Source: an uncultured Sphingopyxis sp. (GTDB taxonomy: Bacteria > Pseudomonadota > Alphaproteobacteria > Sphingomonadales > Sphingomonadaceae). From it: a stretch of 33,254 nucleotides of DNA. This document shows, piece by piece, positions 24,206 through 31,587 of the stretch. The notes below the pieces were generated by a model. It was not told the origin of the DNA and ran no database searches. It saw nothing but the letters and a program-made list of their open reading frames with translations. The stretch spans positions 1 to 33,254 of the forward strand of contig CALMYE010000102.1 of the NCBI GenBank assembly GCA_937873425.1, given 5' to 3'. A program made the position numbers and the translations under genes. How positions within the stretch are numbered: position 1 is the first letter of the stretch; each line of letters begins with the position of its first letter.

Positions 24206-25297
24206 CTATCTTGAGATTTGACGCATGGTCGCTGCAAGTTTCGACGTCGCCGGGGCGAGGTGCCTGGCATAAGCCAAGGGCTGCTTTGGACTTGTCCATC
24301 GCAGCCCTTGCATAATTGCGCCAAGATCAACGCCGGCCGCAAAGAGATCTTGGTCGCAGCCGACACGCAAAGAATGCGCCGAAGTCGCGTTGACGATCTC
24401 ATTGATTTTGACGTGCGGTAGTTTCCCGGCGTCAGCGAGCGTTATGAGATAGGTGCGAAGCCGATCTTTGATGATTTTTGACACGGCACCTTCAGCGAGG
24501 TGCCCGGCGGCGCCGACGCGATACGAAAGGGCGCGAAAGACGAAACCTTCGGAAATATCGGCGTGTTCAATCCACTGGTTGAGATATTCCACCGAGCGGG
24601 CCGACAGCCAGGCGCGAGCTCCCTTCCCTTCTTGGTCTGTTTTGGATCTGGGGACGAACAAGGAAGCTTCTCCAGTGGGAAGTCGCTCGATGTGCTTGAC
24701 GTCTATCCTGACGAGCTCTGAGCGCCTCAGACCGGCATCGTAGCCTGTGGAGATCATCGCGCGATCGCGAATGCCTGCAGCGGTGTTCGGCAGCGACGCC
24801 ATAAGCCCAAGCAGTGAGACATCGGCAGCAGAATCGTCGTGAATGTTCGCAACATCACCTTTGAGACGAAGTCCGAGCGCCTGGCCCTTTTGCCGGCTGT
24901 CGAGTTTGCGGATCTCTTTCTGCTTCCAGCGCAGGTTCTCGTCGACAGGCGACGGCAGCTCGAGCAGCTTATGGAGACGGACCATGGATGCGACCAGGCG
25001 GTCGATGGAGTTTTTTGAGATACCCTGCTGAGCTCGGTCCTCGATCAGCATGTATAGGTCGATTGGACGAAGCGGGAGCGTCGGGCGATAGCGACTGGAC
25101 TGGTAGGCCTCGACGATCTTCAGATCGGAGGCGACGGCTTTGAGCGTATTGGGCGCCGAAGCACGCGACCAGGTGATGATGCGCAGGTGAATGTCGGACG
25201 GAGGAGTGTCTGGACCGTATGCGGCGCGTAGCAGCGACGATCGAAGCTCGAAGCCGGCGTCGGCGCTTATCGGGTCGTAGAGTGCGATATCGGACAT
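24206..25297 (-). CDS. Tyrosine recombinase/phage integrase family protein
   Basis: 363 residues from ATG 25297; the frame extends to a TTG at 25327. Catalytic signatures of tyrosine recombinases are visible, numbering from ATG 25297: Arg191 in AGLRRSEL, H-x2-R in AHSLRVG (His308, Arg311), Trp334 in GLRWTS in place of the usual His, and Tyr343 in PLAYARH as nucleophile. A Lys in RSKTD is the likely fifth residue. The N-terminal part is the SAM-like core-binding domain. It may resolve plasmid multimers or drive integration, but no adjacent attachment site or tRNA gene was seen. It is convergent with the CoiA-like gene, with three bases between the stops. Confidence 0.9.
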   Translation of the reverse strand: MSDIALYDPISADAGFELRSSLLRAAYGPDTPPSDIHLRIITWSRASAPNTLKAVASDLKIVEAYQSSRYRPTLPLRPIDLYMLIEDRAQQGISKNSIDRLVASMVRLHKLLELPSPVDENLRWKQKEIRKLDSRQKGQALGLRLKGDVANIHDDSAADVSLLGLMASLPNTAAGIRDRAMISTGYDAGLRRSELVRIDVKHIERLPTGEASLFVPRSKTDQEGKGARAWLSARSVEYLNQWIEHADISEGFVFRALSYRVGAAGHLAEGAVSKIIKDRLRTYLITLADAGKLPHVKINEIVNATSAHSLRVGCDQDLFAAGVDLGAIMQGLRWTSPKQPLAYARHLAPATSKLAATMRQISR

Positions 25298-25339
25298 CGT
25301 TGACGGATATAGTCGCTGATCGTCCAATTGGCGATACGC

Positions 25340-26527
25340 CTAGAGTGTTTCTAGAACGCGCGGAAGATCCGTTTCGTTGATTATCCAGTTCCGGAAACGT
25401 GGATTCCACGTACCCCGTCCCTTGCAGGCCTTCTTGACGAGTCCGATAAGATTTTCGTCGGGATCATTGCGAAGTGCTATCCGGCCGTCCGGCAGTTTAC
25501 GAAGATGGATGAAGCCGTGAGCGGTTTCGATCTTTTCAGGGAGGTCGGCGATATAGTTGCCGGTCGTTTCGGGAATTGGCGGCAGCGGTATCAGCACGGC
25601 GTCATATTGCTTCGCAGGCGGTGAGTACCTCGGTTCAAGGGGCTCGGAAATCATTGAGGGAGCCGGCGCTGGAATAACATCCTTCGAAGCATCAAGCGAG
25701 ACGGGAAGCCGGAGCATGGCTCGGTAATCGTAAACTGCCGGAACATGGGAAAGAGCAAGGCGCTTCCCGAGAACGATCATCTCATCGCGCGAAAGACCGC
25801 TGAAGACTGCTCTTCCCATCATGCCCAAGATCTTGCCCACGCCTAGGTTGTCGGCTTGATCGCTCCACCATTTGCCGAAATTGTCAGATTTGACGACGCA
25901 TTTGTCGTCGGCAGATTTGTTTCGTTTGATGCTGGATGTGGGGGAGATCAGGACCACCGGATGAATGTCATGAATGGCATCGATGTGATGCATTTCCAGC
26001 CAAAGCCTGAGAGTTTCGCAGTGGCGGCGAGCTTGGTTCACTGGGGAAGGTATTGATGTAGGCGTTCGTCCATTCCAAACGGTCCAGTCGCCATGTTCGT
26101 CACAGGTCAGGCGACCTGAAAAATTCTTGGTTTCAAGCACCCAGGCAGCACCCTGGATGCGGTGGATGAGAAGGTGGTCAATCTGTGCGAAGTCGCCATC
26201 TACGCCGATCCGAACGTCGTGAAGAACTATGACCCGCTCGCTCGCGCCAAATTCGCGATTGATGAAGTGTGCAGCGCTCCTTTCGCCTTCGATGCCCCGA
26301 TAGATGTTGTCGATCTGTTTTTGGATCGTCTTGTGGAACGAAGAGGGAGCGAGAGCTTTGAGGTGTTGCAGTTGCGCAATGTCGTCTGTGCGGTCGTCTG
26401 CGTCTTTCAGGATCATTGGCTTTTCTATCGTTCTTTGCGGAACGAGCCGCTGAACAGAATCGCTAAATTGAAAATATCCATTCGGCAAGATCAATGGGGA
26501 ATTTTTTGAATTCAGTTCAACGATCAT
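25340..26527 (-). CDS. NERD-domain nuclease-related protein
   Basis: 395 residues from the first ATG; an in-frame ATG at 26416 would give 358. The NERD domain spans about 78-180. Its nuclease-like residues are Glu82 in GIEGER, Asp117 in AQIDHLL, and Glu132-x-Lys134 in VLETKNFSG, the D...ExK arrangement of the restriction-like fold. The C-terminal 70 residues (LRKLPDGRIALRN...GRGTWNPRFRNWII) form a small unassigned domain ending in a WNPxxxxW motif. NERD proteins are predicted to process nucleic acid. The start lies 11 bases after the stop of 26539..26787, so the two are probably co-transcribed. Confidence 0.88.
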   Translation of the reverse strand: MIVELNSKNSPLILPNGYFQFSDSVQRLVPQRTIEKPMILKDADDRTDDIAQLQHLKALAPSSFHKTIQKQIDNIYRGIEGERSAAHFINREFGASERVIVLHDVRIGVDGDFAQIDHLLIHRIQGAAWVLETKNFSGRLTCDEHGDWTVWNGRTPTSIPSPVNQARRHCETLRLWLEMHHIDAIHDIHPVVLISPTSSIKRNKSADDKCVVKSDNFGKWWSDQADNLGVGKILGMMGRAVFSGLSRDEMIVLGKRLALSHVPAVYDYRAMLRLPVSLDASKDVIPAPAPSMISEPLEPRYSPPAKQYDAVLIPLPPIPETTGNYIADLPEKIETAHGFIHLRKLPDGRIALRNDPDENLIGLVKKACKGRGTWNPRFRNWIINETDLPRVLETL

Positions 26528-26538
26528 CTGTTCGAAAT

Positions 26539-26787
26539 TTATTTTGAATCTCGCTGAAGATAGCGATCAACTTCGTTTCGAATTTGAGCGAGACGCTCAT
26601 GAGCAACGTGTCGTTGCCTCAGAATTTCTGCGTCAGAGAAGGCGTCGACGTCTGCGATAGTTTCAAGAAAATTGTGCAAGAGGACGTTGGCGCAAATCGT
26701 TGAAAGCCGAAGGTTCGACACTGGATCATTCAGAGATCCAAATTGCGGTATGTCTCGTACCGCGAGTTTGGCTTCGCGATCGTTCAC
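26539..26787 (-). CDS. Small hypothetical protein, 82 aa
   Basis: Not recognised. The frame starts at a TTG at 26802, but the GTG at 26787 has AAAGGA six bases upstream and gives MNDREAKLAVRDIPQFGSLN. The remainder is helical with DVDAFSDAEILRQRHVAHERLAQIRNEV and a short basic end. Size and helical pattern would fit a small adaptor or regulator. It lies directly upstream of the NERD gene. Confidence 0.65.
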   Translation of the reverse strand: MNDREAKLAVRDIPQFGSLNDPVSNLRLSTICANVLLHNFLETIADVDAFSDAEILRQRHVAHERLAQIRNEVDRYLQRDSK

Positions 26788-26830
26788 AAGAATTCCTTTC
26801 AAAAACCATTCTGGAGTTAATTGTTCGCAG

Positions 26831-27670
26831 CTATCGTTGATAGAATGTGACTGACGGCAACCTGCTCAACCTAGATGCCGGGGTTTTCAAATCGACAAAA
26901 CCCTGATCAATGATCTGCGCATTTTGCCCAAAACCTCGGTTGAGCCCATGATGTTTGGGCGCTGAGATTACTCCCAACCGATAGTCGTATGTAGGGAGAT
27001 CGATCATCGCGGATTGCCAGGCCGCAACATAGAGACGCGCAGCTTCCTGGTCTCCATGTCCCAAATTGTAATACCAGATAGCGACAACATTTTGGTCGCT
27101 GCGATTTTGGAATTGGAGCCTCGCGATGTTCCCGGATAGCGGAAGACTTCTTTGAATCGCGCCGTTCGACGGGAATGGAATATCAGGTGGAAGCGGAGCT
27201 TCAACGGCTGTGGGTCGATAGGATCGCTTGTATGTGACCGGCCTAGTTTCCAACTGTATTTCGGCATTGGAATAAGGATCACGAGGTGCTGGGCCGCCCA
27301 TAGAGAGACCCATCTCGGCTTTCGAAATCAAATGTCCACTTCTCGAAAACTCGAGCGTTGCGGCACTTTCTGACCTGTTTCCTGCCCAGATGTATGCAGT
27401 GCCATCAAACAGATCGCTGTCGATGCTGATTGATGAATTTGGAGGACCGCCGATCACGCTCACGACCTGTTGGTAGGTCATCCCGTTGCTCAATCGCTGA
27501 TATTCATCGAAACTGATTTTAGAGTTGTTTTCTGCAACGATGACGGCGGCAACAACGAACACGATCAGAAGCCCGGCCGTCCAGGCTAAGCCCTTTTTAT
27601 GATCTGGCGATTCATACCGCTCATATGCGGAATGATAATCGTATGCATATTCTCTTTTAGGAATACTCAT
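26831..27670 (-). CDS. Membrane-anchored protein with SmpA-like domain
   Basis: 279 residues. One membrane helix at about 28-46 (LAWTAGLLIVFVVAAVIVA) follows a cytoplasmic Tyr-rich N-terminus. After it, SFDEYQRLSNGMTYQQVVSVIGGPPNSS matches the SmpA/OmlA or DUF3862-type pattern (Y...I..GM.Y.EV..IIG.PG), and FDGTAYIWAGN continues the fold. The outer half is Pro-rich (VEAPLPPDIPFPSNG) and ends in a beta-rich segment. It is probably a periplasmic domain tethered to the inner membrane. GGGG precedes the ATG. Its role is unknown. Confidence 0.78.
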   Translation of the reverse strand: MSIPKREYAYDYHSAYERYESPDHKKGLAWTAGLLIVFVVAAVIVAENNSKISFDEYQRLSNGMTYQQVVSVIGGPPNSSISIDSDLFDGTAYIWAGNRSESAATLEFSRSGHLISKAEMGLSMGGPAPRDPYSNAEIQLETRPVTYKRSYRPTAVEAPLPPDIPFPSNGAIQRSLPLSGNIARLQFQNRSDQNVVAIWYYNLGHGDQEAARLYVAAWQSAMIDLPTYDYRLGVISAPKHHGLNRGFGQNAQIIDQGFVDLKTPASRLSRLPSVTFYQR

Positions 27671-27693
27671 TGCCCGGCCCCTCTACCATTCCC

Positions 27694-27722
27694 GAGATAT
27701 AGGAAGAGATGGGTAATGCCAA
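27694..27722 (-). promoter_or_regulatory. Possible promoter of the SmpA-like gene
   Basis: On the minus strand TTGGCA (27722-27717) is a near-perfect -35, and TATCTC (27699-27694) lies 17 bases downstream as a moderate -10; TATATC two bases earlier is an alternative. The pair sits about 25 bases before the ATG at 27670. Confidence 0.35.
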
Positions 27723-27780
27723 TATCTCGCTGGAAGTTTTTGGATCCAGCGTATCGATTCGAGCTTGAGTGTCGGAAAAG

Positions 27781-27808
27781 AAAAAAGGCCCCGGAAATTT
27801 CCGAGGCC
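27781..27808 (-). terminator. Intrinsic terminator, minus strand
   Basis: GGCC-C-CGGAAA (27787-27797) pairs with TTTCCG-A-GGCC (27798-27808) on a nearly unbroken stem, followed on the minus strand by TTTTTT (27786-27781) and more T/C. It lies about 20 bases after the stop of the tiny gene at 27827..27889 and should end that transcript. Confidence 0.8.
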
Positions 27809-27826
27809 CTTCATCAGGAACCCTGA

Positions 27827-27889
27827 TTATGCTTCTGCGCCGCCGTTGCCGCTGCCGCCGCCGCCCATCCATCGCCAAAACCAACCCAT
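27827..27889 (-). CDS. Tiny Trp/Gly-rich peptide, 20 aa
   Basis: A 20-residue frame: a Trp-rich head, MGWFWRWM, then a GGGGSGNGG linker and AEA. GGAG lies at good spacing before the ATG, the stop is TAA, and an intrinsic terminator follows. Upstream is an inverted repeat flanked by direct repeats. The amphipathic Trp head could insert in a membrane like small toxic or regulatory peptides; this is inference only. It could also be a leader peptide. Too short for usual gene finders. Confidence 0.55.
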   Translation of the reverse strand: MGWFWRWMGGGGSGNGGAEA

Positions 27890-27900
27890 GATTGTTCTCC

Positions 27901-27941
27901 GAGATTATGACTGCTCACTGCGAGCAGCTAGGGAGATTATG
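27901..27941. promoter_or_regulatory. Inverted repeat flanked by 9-bp direct repeats
   Basis: CTGCTC (27911-27916) and GAGCAG (27922-27927) form a stem around ACTGC. Identical GAGATTATG copies flank it at 27901-27909 and 27933-27941, 32 bases apart, about three helical turns. On the minus strand each copy reads CATAATCTC, which also resembles a -10 box. The whole block lies directly upstream of the tiny peptide gene. Confidence 0.5.
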
Positions 27942-27966
27942 GCAAATTAAATTCGTAAATCTAGTG

Positions 27967-28269
27967 TTAACCGGAATTTTTTTCAGAATTCTGGATTTCT
28001 CGGGAATTTAGCCAGCTGTCATATGCTTCATGGTCATCCAGCTTCGGCCGGCCGCCGTGGCGATCCCAAGGGGTGAGAATGCCAGTGAAGAACGCGGCAG
28101 GATTGATTTTCGCATATTCCGCCAAGCGTTCATTGCTCCACAGAATGAAACCGCACATCAGACCGCCAGGCCAAGCCTCTCGATCATGCTCGAGCTGTTC
28201 CTCGGGGGATCGGCCGTGTTCGGCAGCGTAGGCGACGAATCGCGGGTTATATTTCACTTCACCGGCCAT
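27967..28269 (-). CDS. Small phage/plasmid-type hypothetical protein, 100 aa
   Basis: No function known. MAGEVKYNPRFVAYAAEHGRSPEEQLEHDREAWPGG with FILWSNERLAEY matches from memory a small family seen in phages and plasmids (NPRFVAYA-x-HGRTPEE...DREAWPGGxMxGFI). The end is a charged tail. Its ATG shares one base with the stop of 28269..28511 (TGATG), so it is coupled to that gene. Confidence 0.7.
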   Translation of the reverse strand: MAGEVKYNPRFVAYAAEHGRSPEEQLEHDREAWPGGLMCGFILWSNERLAEYAKINPAAFFTGILTPWDRHGGRPKLDDHEAYDSWLNSREIQNSEKNSG

Positions 28270-28511
28270 CAGCTGAAGAAACCGTCAGGCAGAAAGATTT
28301 CTTCCCAGGAAACGCTTTCGCGTTCCTCGATTTTTTCGATCGCTTCCGAAAGCGTGCTATCTTCATCCAGCTGGTCGTCATCCTCCCCGTCGTTGAGGGT
28401 GTCGTTGTTGTATTCGACGAGCGATTTTCGAAGTTCTTCGCCGTCGGGATGAATGGAGAACCGGGCGCCGGCGCTTGTGTCGATGTGACAAACGATGATT
28501 GATTTGGTCAT
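28269..28511 (-). CDS. Small acidic hypothetical protein, 80 aa
   Basis: Not recognised. ATG 28511 (MTKSIIVCHIDTSAG) overlaps the upstream stop as ATGA; the longer frame is discarded. The middle is strongly acidic (NDGEDDDQLDEDSTLSEAIEKIEERE), reminiscent of DNA-mimic or ion-binding proteins, and it ends in FLPDGFFS. The gene is coupled on both sides, so it is likely real despite its size. Confidence 0.65.
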   Translation of the reverse strand: MTKSIIVCHIDTSAGARFSIHPDGEELRKSLVEYNNDTLNDGEDDDQLDEDSTLSEAIEKIEERESVSWEEIFLPDGFFS

Positions 28512-28795
28512 TGTGCTGAATCCGATTTGAGGATGAGGAATGCGGAATTCTGGGTGCCGGACGACACGGAATAGCCCTCGCTGATGCGCTGAGCGATCAC
28601 GCGCATGAAGCACTCGGCTCCGTAGGCCTCCCATCCCGCCGTGCAGGTCATTGTCAGGGTAGCTACCGGACCGGCACGGTACTCGACCACATCGACATCG
28701 ACTTGCTGGCCTAGGCTCGTTTTATAGAAGTGCGCGCCATGATTGAGACGCTCGACGTCGGGCGGCTCGCTGCCGTCGTCTAGCTTGAAGCTCAT
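28508..28795 (-). CDS. Small hypothetical protein, 95 aa
   Basis: Not recognised. MSFKLDDGSEPPDVERLNHGAHFYKTSL is followed by beta-rich segments (VDVDVVEYRAGPVATLTMTC) and helical AYGAECFMRVIAQRISEG. Two Cys residues (in MTCTAG and ECFM) could pair or bind metal. ATGA overlaps on both sides place it in a four-gene coupled chain with 28269..28511 and 28792..29007. Confidence 0.65.
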   Translation of the reverse strand: MSFKLDDGSEPPDVERLNHGAHFYKTSLGQQVDVDVVEYRAGPVATLTMTCTAGWEAYGAECFMRVIAQRISEGYSVSSGTQNSAFLILKSDSAQ

Positions 28796-29007
28796 GTCAT
28801 GCTCCTGAGACGGGCTTTGAGGGTGTCGACCCGCAAATCAAGCTTTGTGAGTCGATCCGTGTGGGCGTCTTGCCACCCTGGCCGACTTTCACCTGAGCGG
28901 GTGCGCCTCGGCCCCTTGTCGATCTCCGCAGCTCGCTGTCGGTAGATCGACTGGATACGATCCTCGATGTCGGCTGGCGACACGAGTTTACTGTCCGGTA
29001 TCAGCAT
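28792..29007 (-). CDS. Small basic hypothetical protein, 71 aa
   Basis: Not recognised. ATG 29007 (MLIPDSKLVSPADIEDRIQSIYRQRAAE) has GGGAAG upstream; the longer frame lacks support and overlaps the neighbouring gene's end. The C-terminal half is charged with the helix HTDRLTKLDLRVDTLKARLRSM. It lies 10 bases after 29018..29830 and couples to 28508..28795. Confidence 0.6.
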   Translation of the reverse strand: MLIPDSKLVSPADIEDRIQSIYRQRAAEIDKGPRRTRSGESRPGWQDAHTDRLTKLDLRVDTLKARLRSMT

Positions 29008-29017
29008 TTCTTCCCTC

Positions 29018-29830
29018 TCAAAAAATCTCGAAGGATTCGTCGATTTCGGAAACCAGCTTGGAAAGGTCATGAAGTCCCAGGCTGGCAAACGTCAGCTCGG
29101 CGGATTGAACATAGCTACTGGCCCTGGCAAGCGAGGGAACGCTCAGACGTTCCTCAATCCGAACATATGGCCCGGTGATCACATCATTGAAGCCATTGCT
29201 GATAATGAGCGTGTCGCTGGGAAGACAAACGCCGGTGGGCTGCTCGCCGCATGCCCCGAGCTCGATCTCGATAGATTTGTCTAACTTGGATTTAGCAGAG
29301 AGAAATATATCGACATTGTCCTGCATTCCGCCGTGCAATTTAACGTAACGAGCGAGCGCCAGTTCGACGGTCGCTTGAGCGATTATGCGCAGGATGTTGA
29401 AGTGGGACGTCAGAGTTTTCGGATCTACATTATCGATCAGGTTTGCCTTCATTGACCGGAGGAATGAAAGAGCCTGCTCGGAGGTTCGAAATGCGGACGG
29501 CTCCCGGAATTCGAGCAGGGTAGTTTCTCCGTCATAGGACGTGATCCGGGTGTCGATGTTCTCTCGGAAGATATAATATGAGCTGGCACTTGTCCGAAAT
29601 TCACCGTTATCGAAATGGGTCGCGGTCGACAGTTCGTCGATGAATGGCAAGTCCTGCTCGAACATAGGCTCGATCCCGCCGATAATGGGATCATAGCCAA
29701 GATCGAGTTTCCGGCTCGGCTGTTGCAGATGTTGCTCGAGCATACTGAAGGACGACGCGGCTTTTGACGCCTCGTCGCCGGCGCGGTCAGTTTGTGAACC
29801 AGAGGTGTTGATTTGATCGTCGATTGGCAT
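29018..29830 (-). CDS. Hypothetical protein sharing a domain with 11454..13049
   Basis: 270 residues from ATG 29830, with AAGGAAATCAGA upstream. The part from about 61 to the end aligns with residues 314-531 of 11454..13049: LPFIDELSTATHFDNGEFRTSASSY, then LTSHFNILRIIAQATVELALARY, then beta segments and a final DESFEIF. The N-terminal 60 residues are low-complexity and polar. Two paralogues 16 kb apart suggest a shared role, perhaps as receptors or scaffold proteins, but none can be named. Confidence 0.75.
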   Translation of the reverse strand: MPIDDQINTSGSQTDRAGDEASKAASSFSMLEQHLQQPSRKLDLGYDPIIGGIEPMFEQDLPFIDELSTATHFDNGEFRTSASSYYIFRENIDTRITSYDGETTLLEFREPSAFRTSEQALSFLRSMKANLIDNVDPKTLTSHFNILRIIAQATVELALARYVKLHGGMQDNVDIFLSAKSKLDKSIEIELGACGEQPTGVCLPSDTLIISNGFNDVITGPYVRIEERLSVPSLARASSYVQSAELTFASLGLHDLSKLVSEIDESFEIF

Positions 29831-29959
29831 TCTGATTTCCTTTTGTGCTGTCAGGAAATCACTAGATAAACCATCGCTTAACCCGATTCGGCGTTGGCGG
29901 CCGAGATTTGCCATCGCGATCGTTGTACGCTCGGATCTGGTACCGACAGAATGAAGGTT

Positions 29960-30684
29960 TCAGCGATCGTAAACCCAGTCGTACCAATCCGGTGGCATTT
30001 GCTGCTCAACCGCAATCGCGAAAAGATATCGCATGACCATGACGCGTTCAGCCACGGGCAATCGATACAGAGCACCCAGCTCTCCGGGTAGGGTGCGATG
30101 GTCGCGAGATGGATCAATGTCGGTTTTGAATTGGCCATCTTCGAAAGTGATTTGTCCAAAATCTGGCCAGATCGTTGCGTCGAATTTTATGGTGTCAATG
30201 AAAGCTAATTGTTCGTACATGAAGCGACGACCAGGTTCCCAAAGCCCTGAATGAGCGACCCTGCGATAGCCTTCTTCTTCGATCTCGACCATGCCAGCTT
30301 CGATTTCTGTGCATCCCCAGTCGTTCCAATCCTTGGATTTATAGCCTGAAGGAACGGTCTCTTTGAAAGATATTCGGCTGACCCCTGCCCAACTTCGATA
30401 GCCACAAAGGCCCATGGCACGAAGGATTTCATGAAGCTTCATTGTGCAGATCAAGGTTTCTGTGCCGAATTCATCAGTTCTCTGAAGAAACCCTGATTTT
30501 ATCAGCATCGCGGCGTCCTTCCCCGTGATTTTAATACGGTCGGAGGGCCGGGCTTCCATGTCGGCCCATCCGCTGCCCGATTGAATTAATCTCGGTGCGG
30601 TTTGCATCGTGGCGCTATGAAAGATGAGTATTTTTGAAAGCGCCGGCATGATGTCGGGATGAACGTTGACGTACGTATCAACGC
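29960..30684 (-). CDS. Hypothetical protein, 5' end cut by IS21-family element
   Basis: The frame is open straight across the left end of the insertion, so its first codons are IS sequence, not the original gene. The host part begins VDTYVNVHPDIMPALSKILIF and continues for about 240 residues. In-frame ATGs at 30649 and 30607 lack ribosome sites. The C-terminal half has FIDTIKFDATIWPDF and QITFEDGQFKTDID, faintly like the FIDEL...FDNGEFRT block of 29018..29830. The protein ends PPDWYDWVYDR. It probably makes no normal product unless an internal start is used. Confidence 0.65.
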
Positions 30685-30735
30685 TGTCAATCGGCGTGCA
30701 AACGGGACCCCCTATCGGCGCGCAAAAGGGACCCC
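30685..30735. repeat. IS21 left end, double repeat
   Basis: The terminus begins TGTCAATCGG. Two tandem repeat units of form ATCGGCGNGCAAANNGGACCCC lie at 30690-30711 and 30714-30735. They are inverted relative to the two units at 33140-33161 and 33174-33195. Multiple terminal repeats that bind the transposase are typical of IS21. Confidence 0.85.
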
Positions 30736-30858
30736 CTTTCACGATGGCGCAAGGTTGATCGGACAGGCGCCCTTGCGCTGCGCGCGGCGTAGGGAGGGCG
30801 GAGCCCGACCGGAGGCGCGCGCAGCGCAAAGCATCTTAATCCCGGTGTGCAGCGGAGA

Positions 30859-31587
30859 TCAGTTTCGGTTCTTGAAGCGCCAGCTGTCATTGCCGGTCTC
30901 GATGATGTCGCAATGATGGGTGACGCGATCGAGGAGCGCGGTGGTCATCTTGGGATCGCCGAAGACCGTGGGCCATTCGCCGAACGCAAGGTTGGTCGTG
31001 ATGATAACGCTGGTCTGCTCGTAGAGCTTGCTGACCAGATGGAACAGCAGTTGGCCGCCTGAGCGGGCGAACGGCAGATATCCCAGTTCGTCGAGCACGA
31101 TCAGGTCGAGGCGGGATAGAGGGGGGGCGGGGGCGCCGCTCTTGCCGATCCTGGCCTCCTCTTCGAGGCGGGTCACCAGATCGACGGTGTTGAAGTAGCG
31201 GCCTCGCGCACCGGAGCGAACGACATTGGCCGCGATAGCGATGGCGAGGTGGGTCTTGCCGGTGCCTGTGCCGCCGACCAGGACGATATTGCGCCGTGCG
31301 GGCAGGAACGCGCCGCTGTGCAGCGAACGCACCAGCCCTTCATTGATCGGCGTGCCCTCGAACCGGAACGCGTCGATGTCCTTCACAACCGGCAGCCGGG
31401 CCGCCGCCATCCGGTATCGGATCGAAGCGGCATGGCGATGTGTTGCTTCCGCGCGCAGAAGGTCGGTCAGTATCTCCATCGTGGTGCGCTGGCGCTGAAG
31501 GCCGGTGGTGACCGCATCATCGAACGCGCCCGCCATGCCCTTGAGCCCAAGCCCGCGCATCGCCTCGATCATGTCATGCCGCTGCAT
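30859..31587 (-). CDS. istB: IS21 helper ATPase IstB
   Basis: 242 residues. AAA+ ATPase that regulates IS21 transposition with IstA by binding target DNA. Walker A GGTGTGKT (105-112), Walker B LIVLDE (162-167), and the IstB-type N-terminus ([16 protein letters not shown]) are clear. Its start overlaps the istA end by 14 bases, the usual IS21 layout. Confidence 0.96.
   Translation of the reverse strand: MQRHDMIEAMRGLGLKGMAGAFDDAVTTGLQRQRTTMEILTDLLRAEATHRHAASIRYRMAAARLPVVKDIDAFRFEGTPINEGLVRSLHSGAFLPARRNIVLVGGTGTGKTHLAIAIAANVVRSGARGRYFNTVDLVTRLEEEARIGKSGAPAPPLSRLDLIVLDELGYLPFARSGGQLLFHLVSKLYEQTSVIITTNLAFGEWPTVFGDPKMTTALLDRVTHHCDIIETGNDSWRFKNRN

Noticed and set aside
27657..27884. 75-codon minus-strand frame covering the terminator at 27781
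   Set aside because: It reads through a strong intrinsic terminator and overlaps the start of the SmpA-like gene; the composition is dominated by an Arg run.
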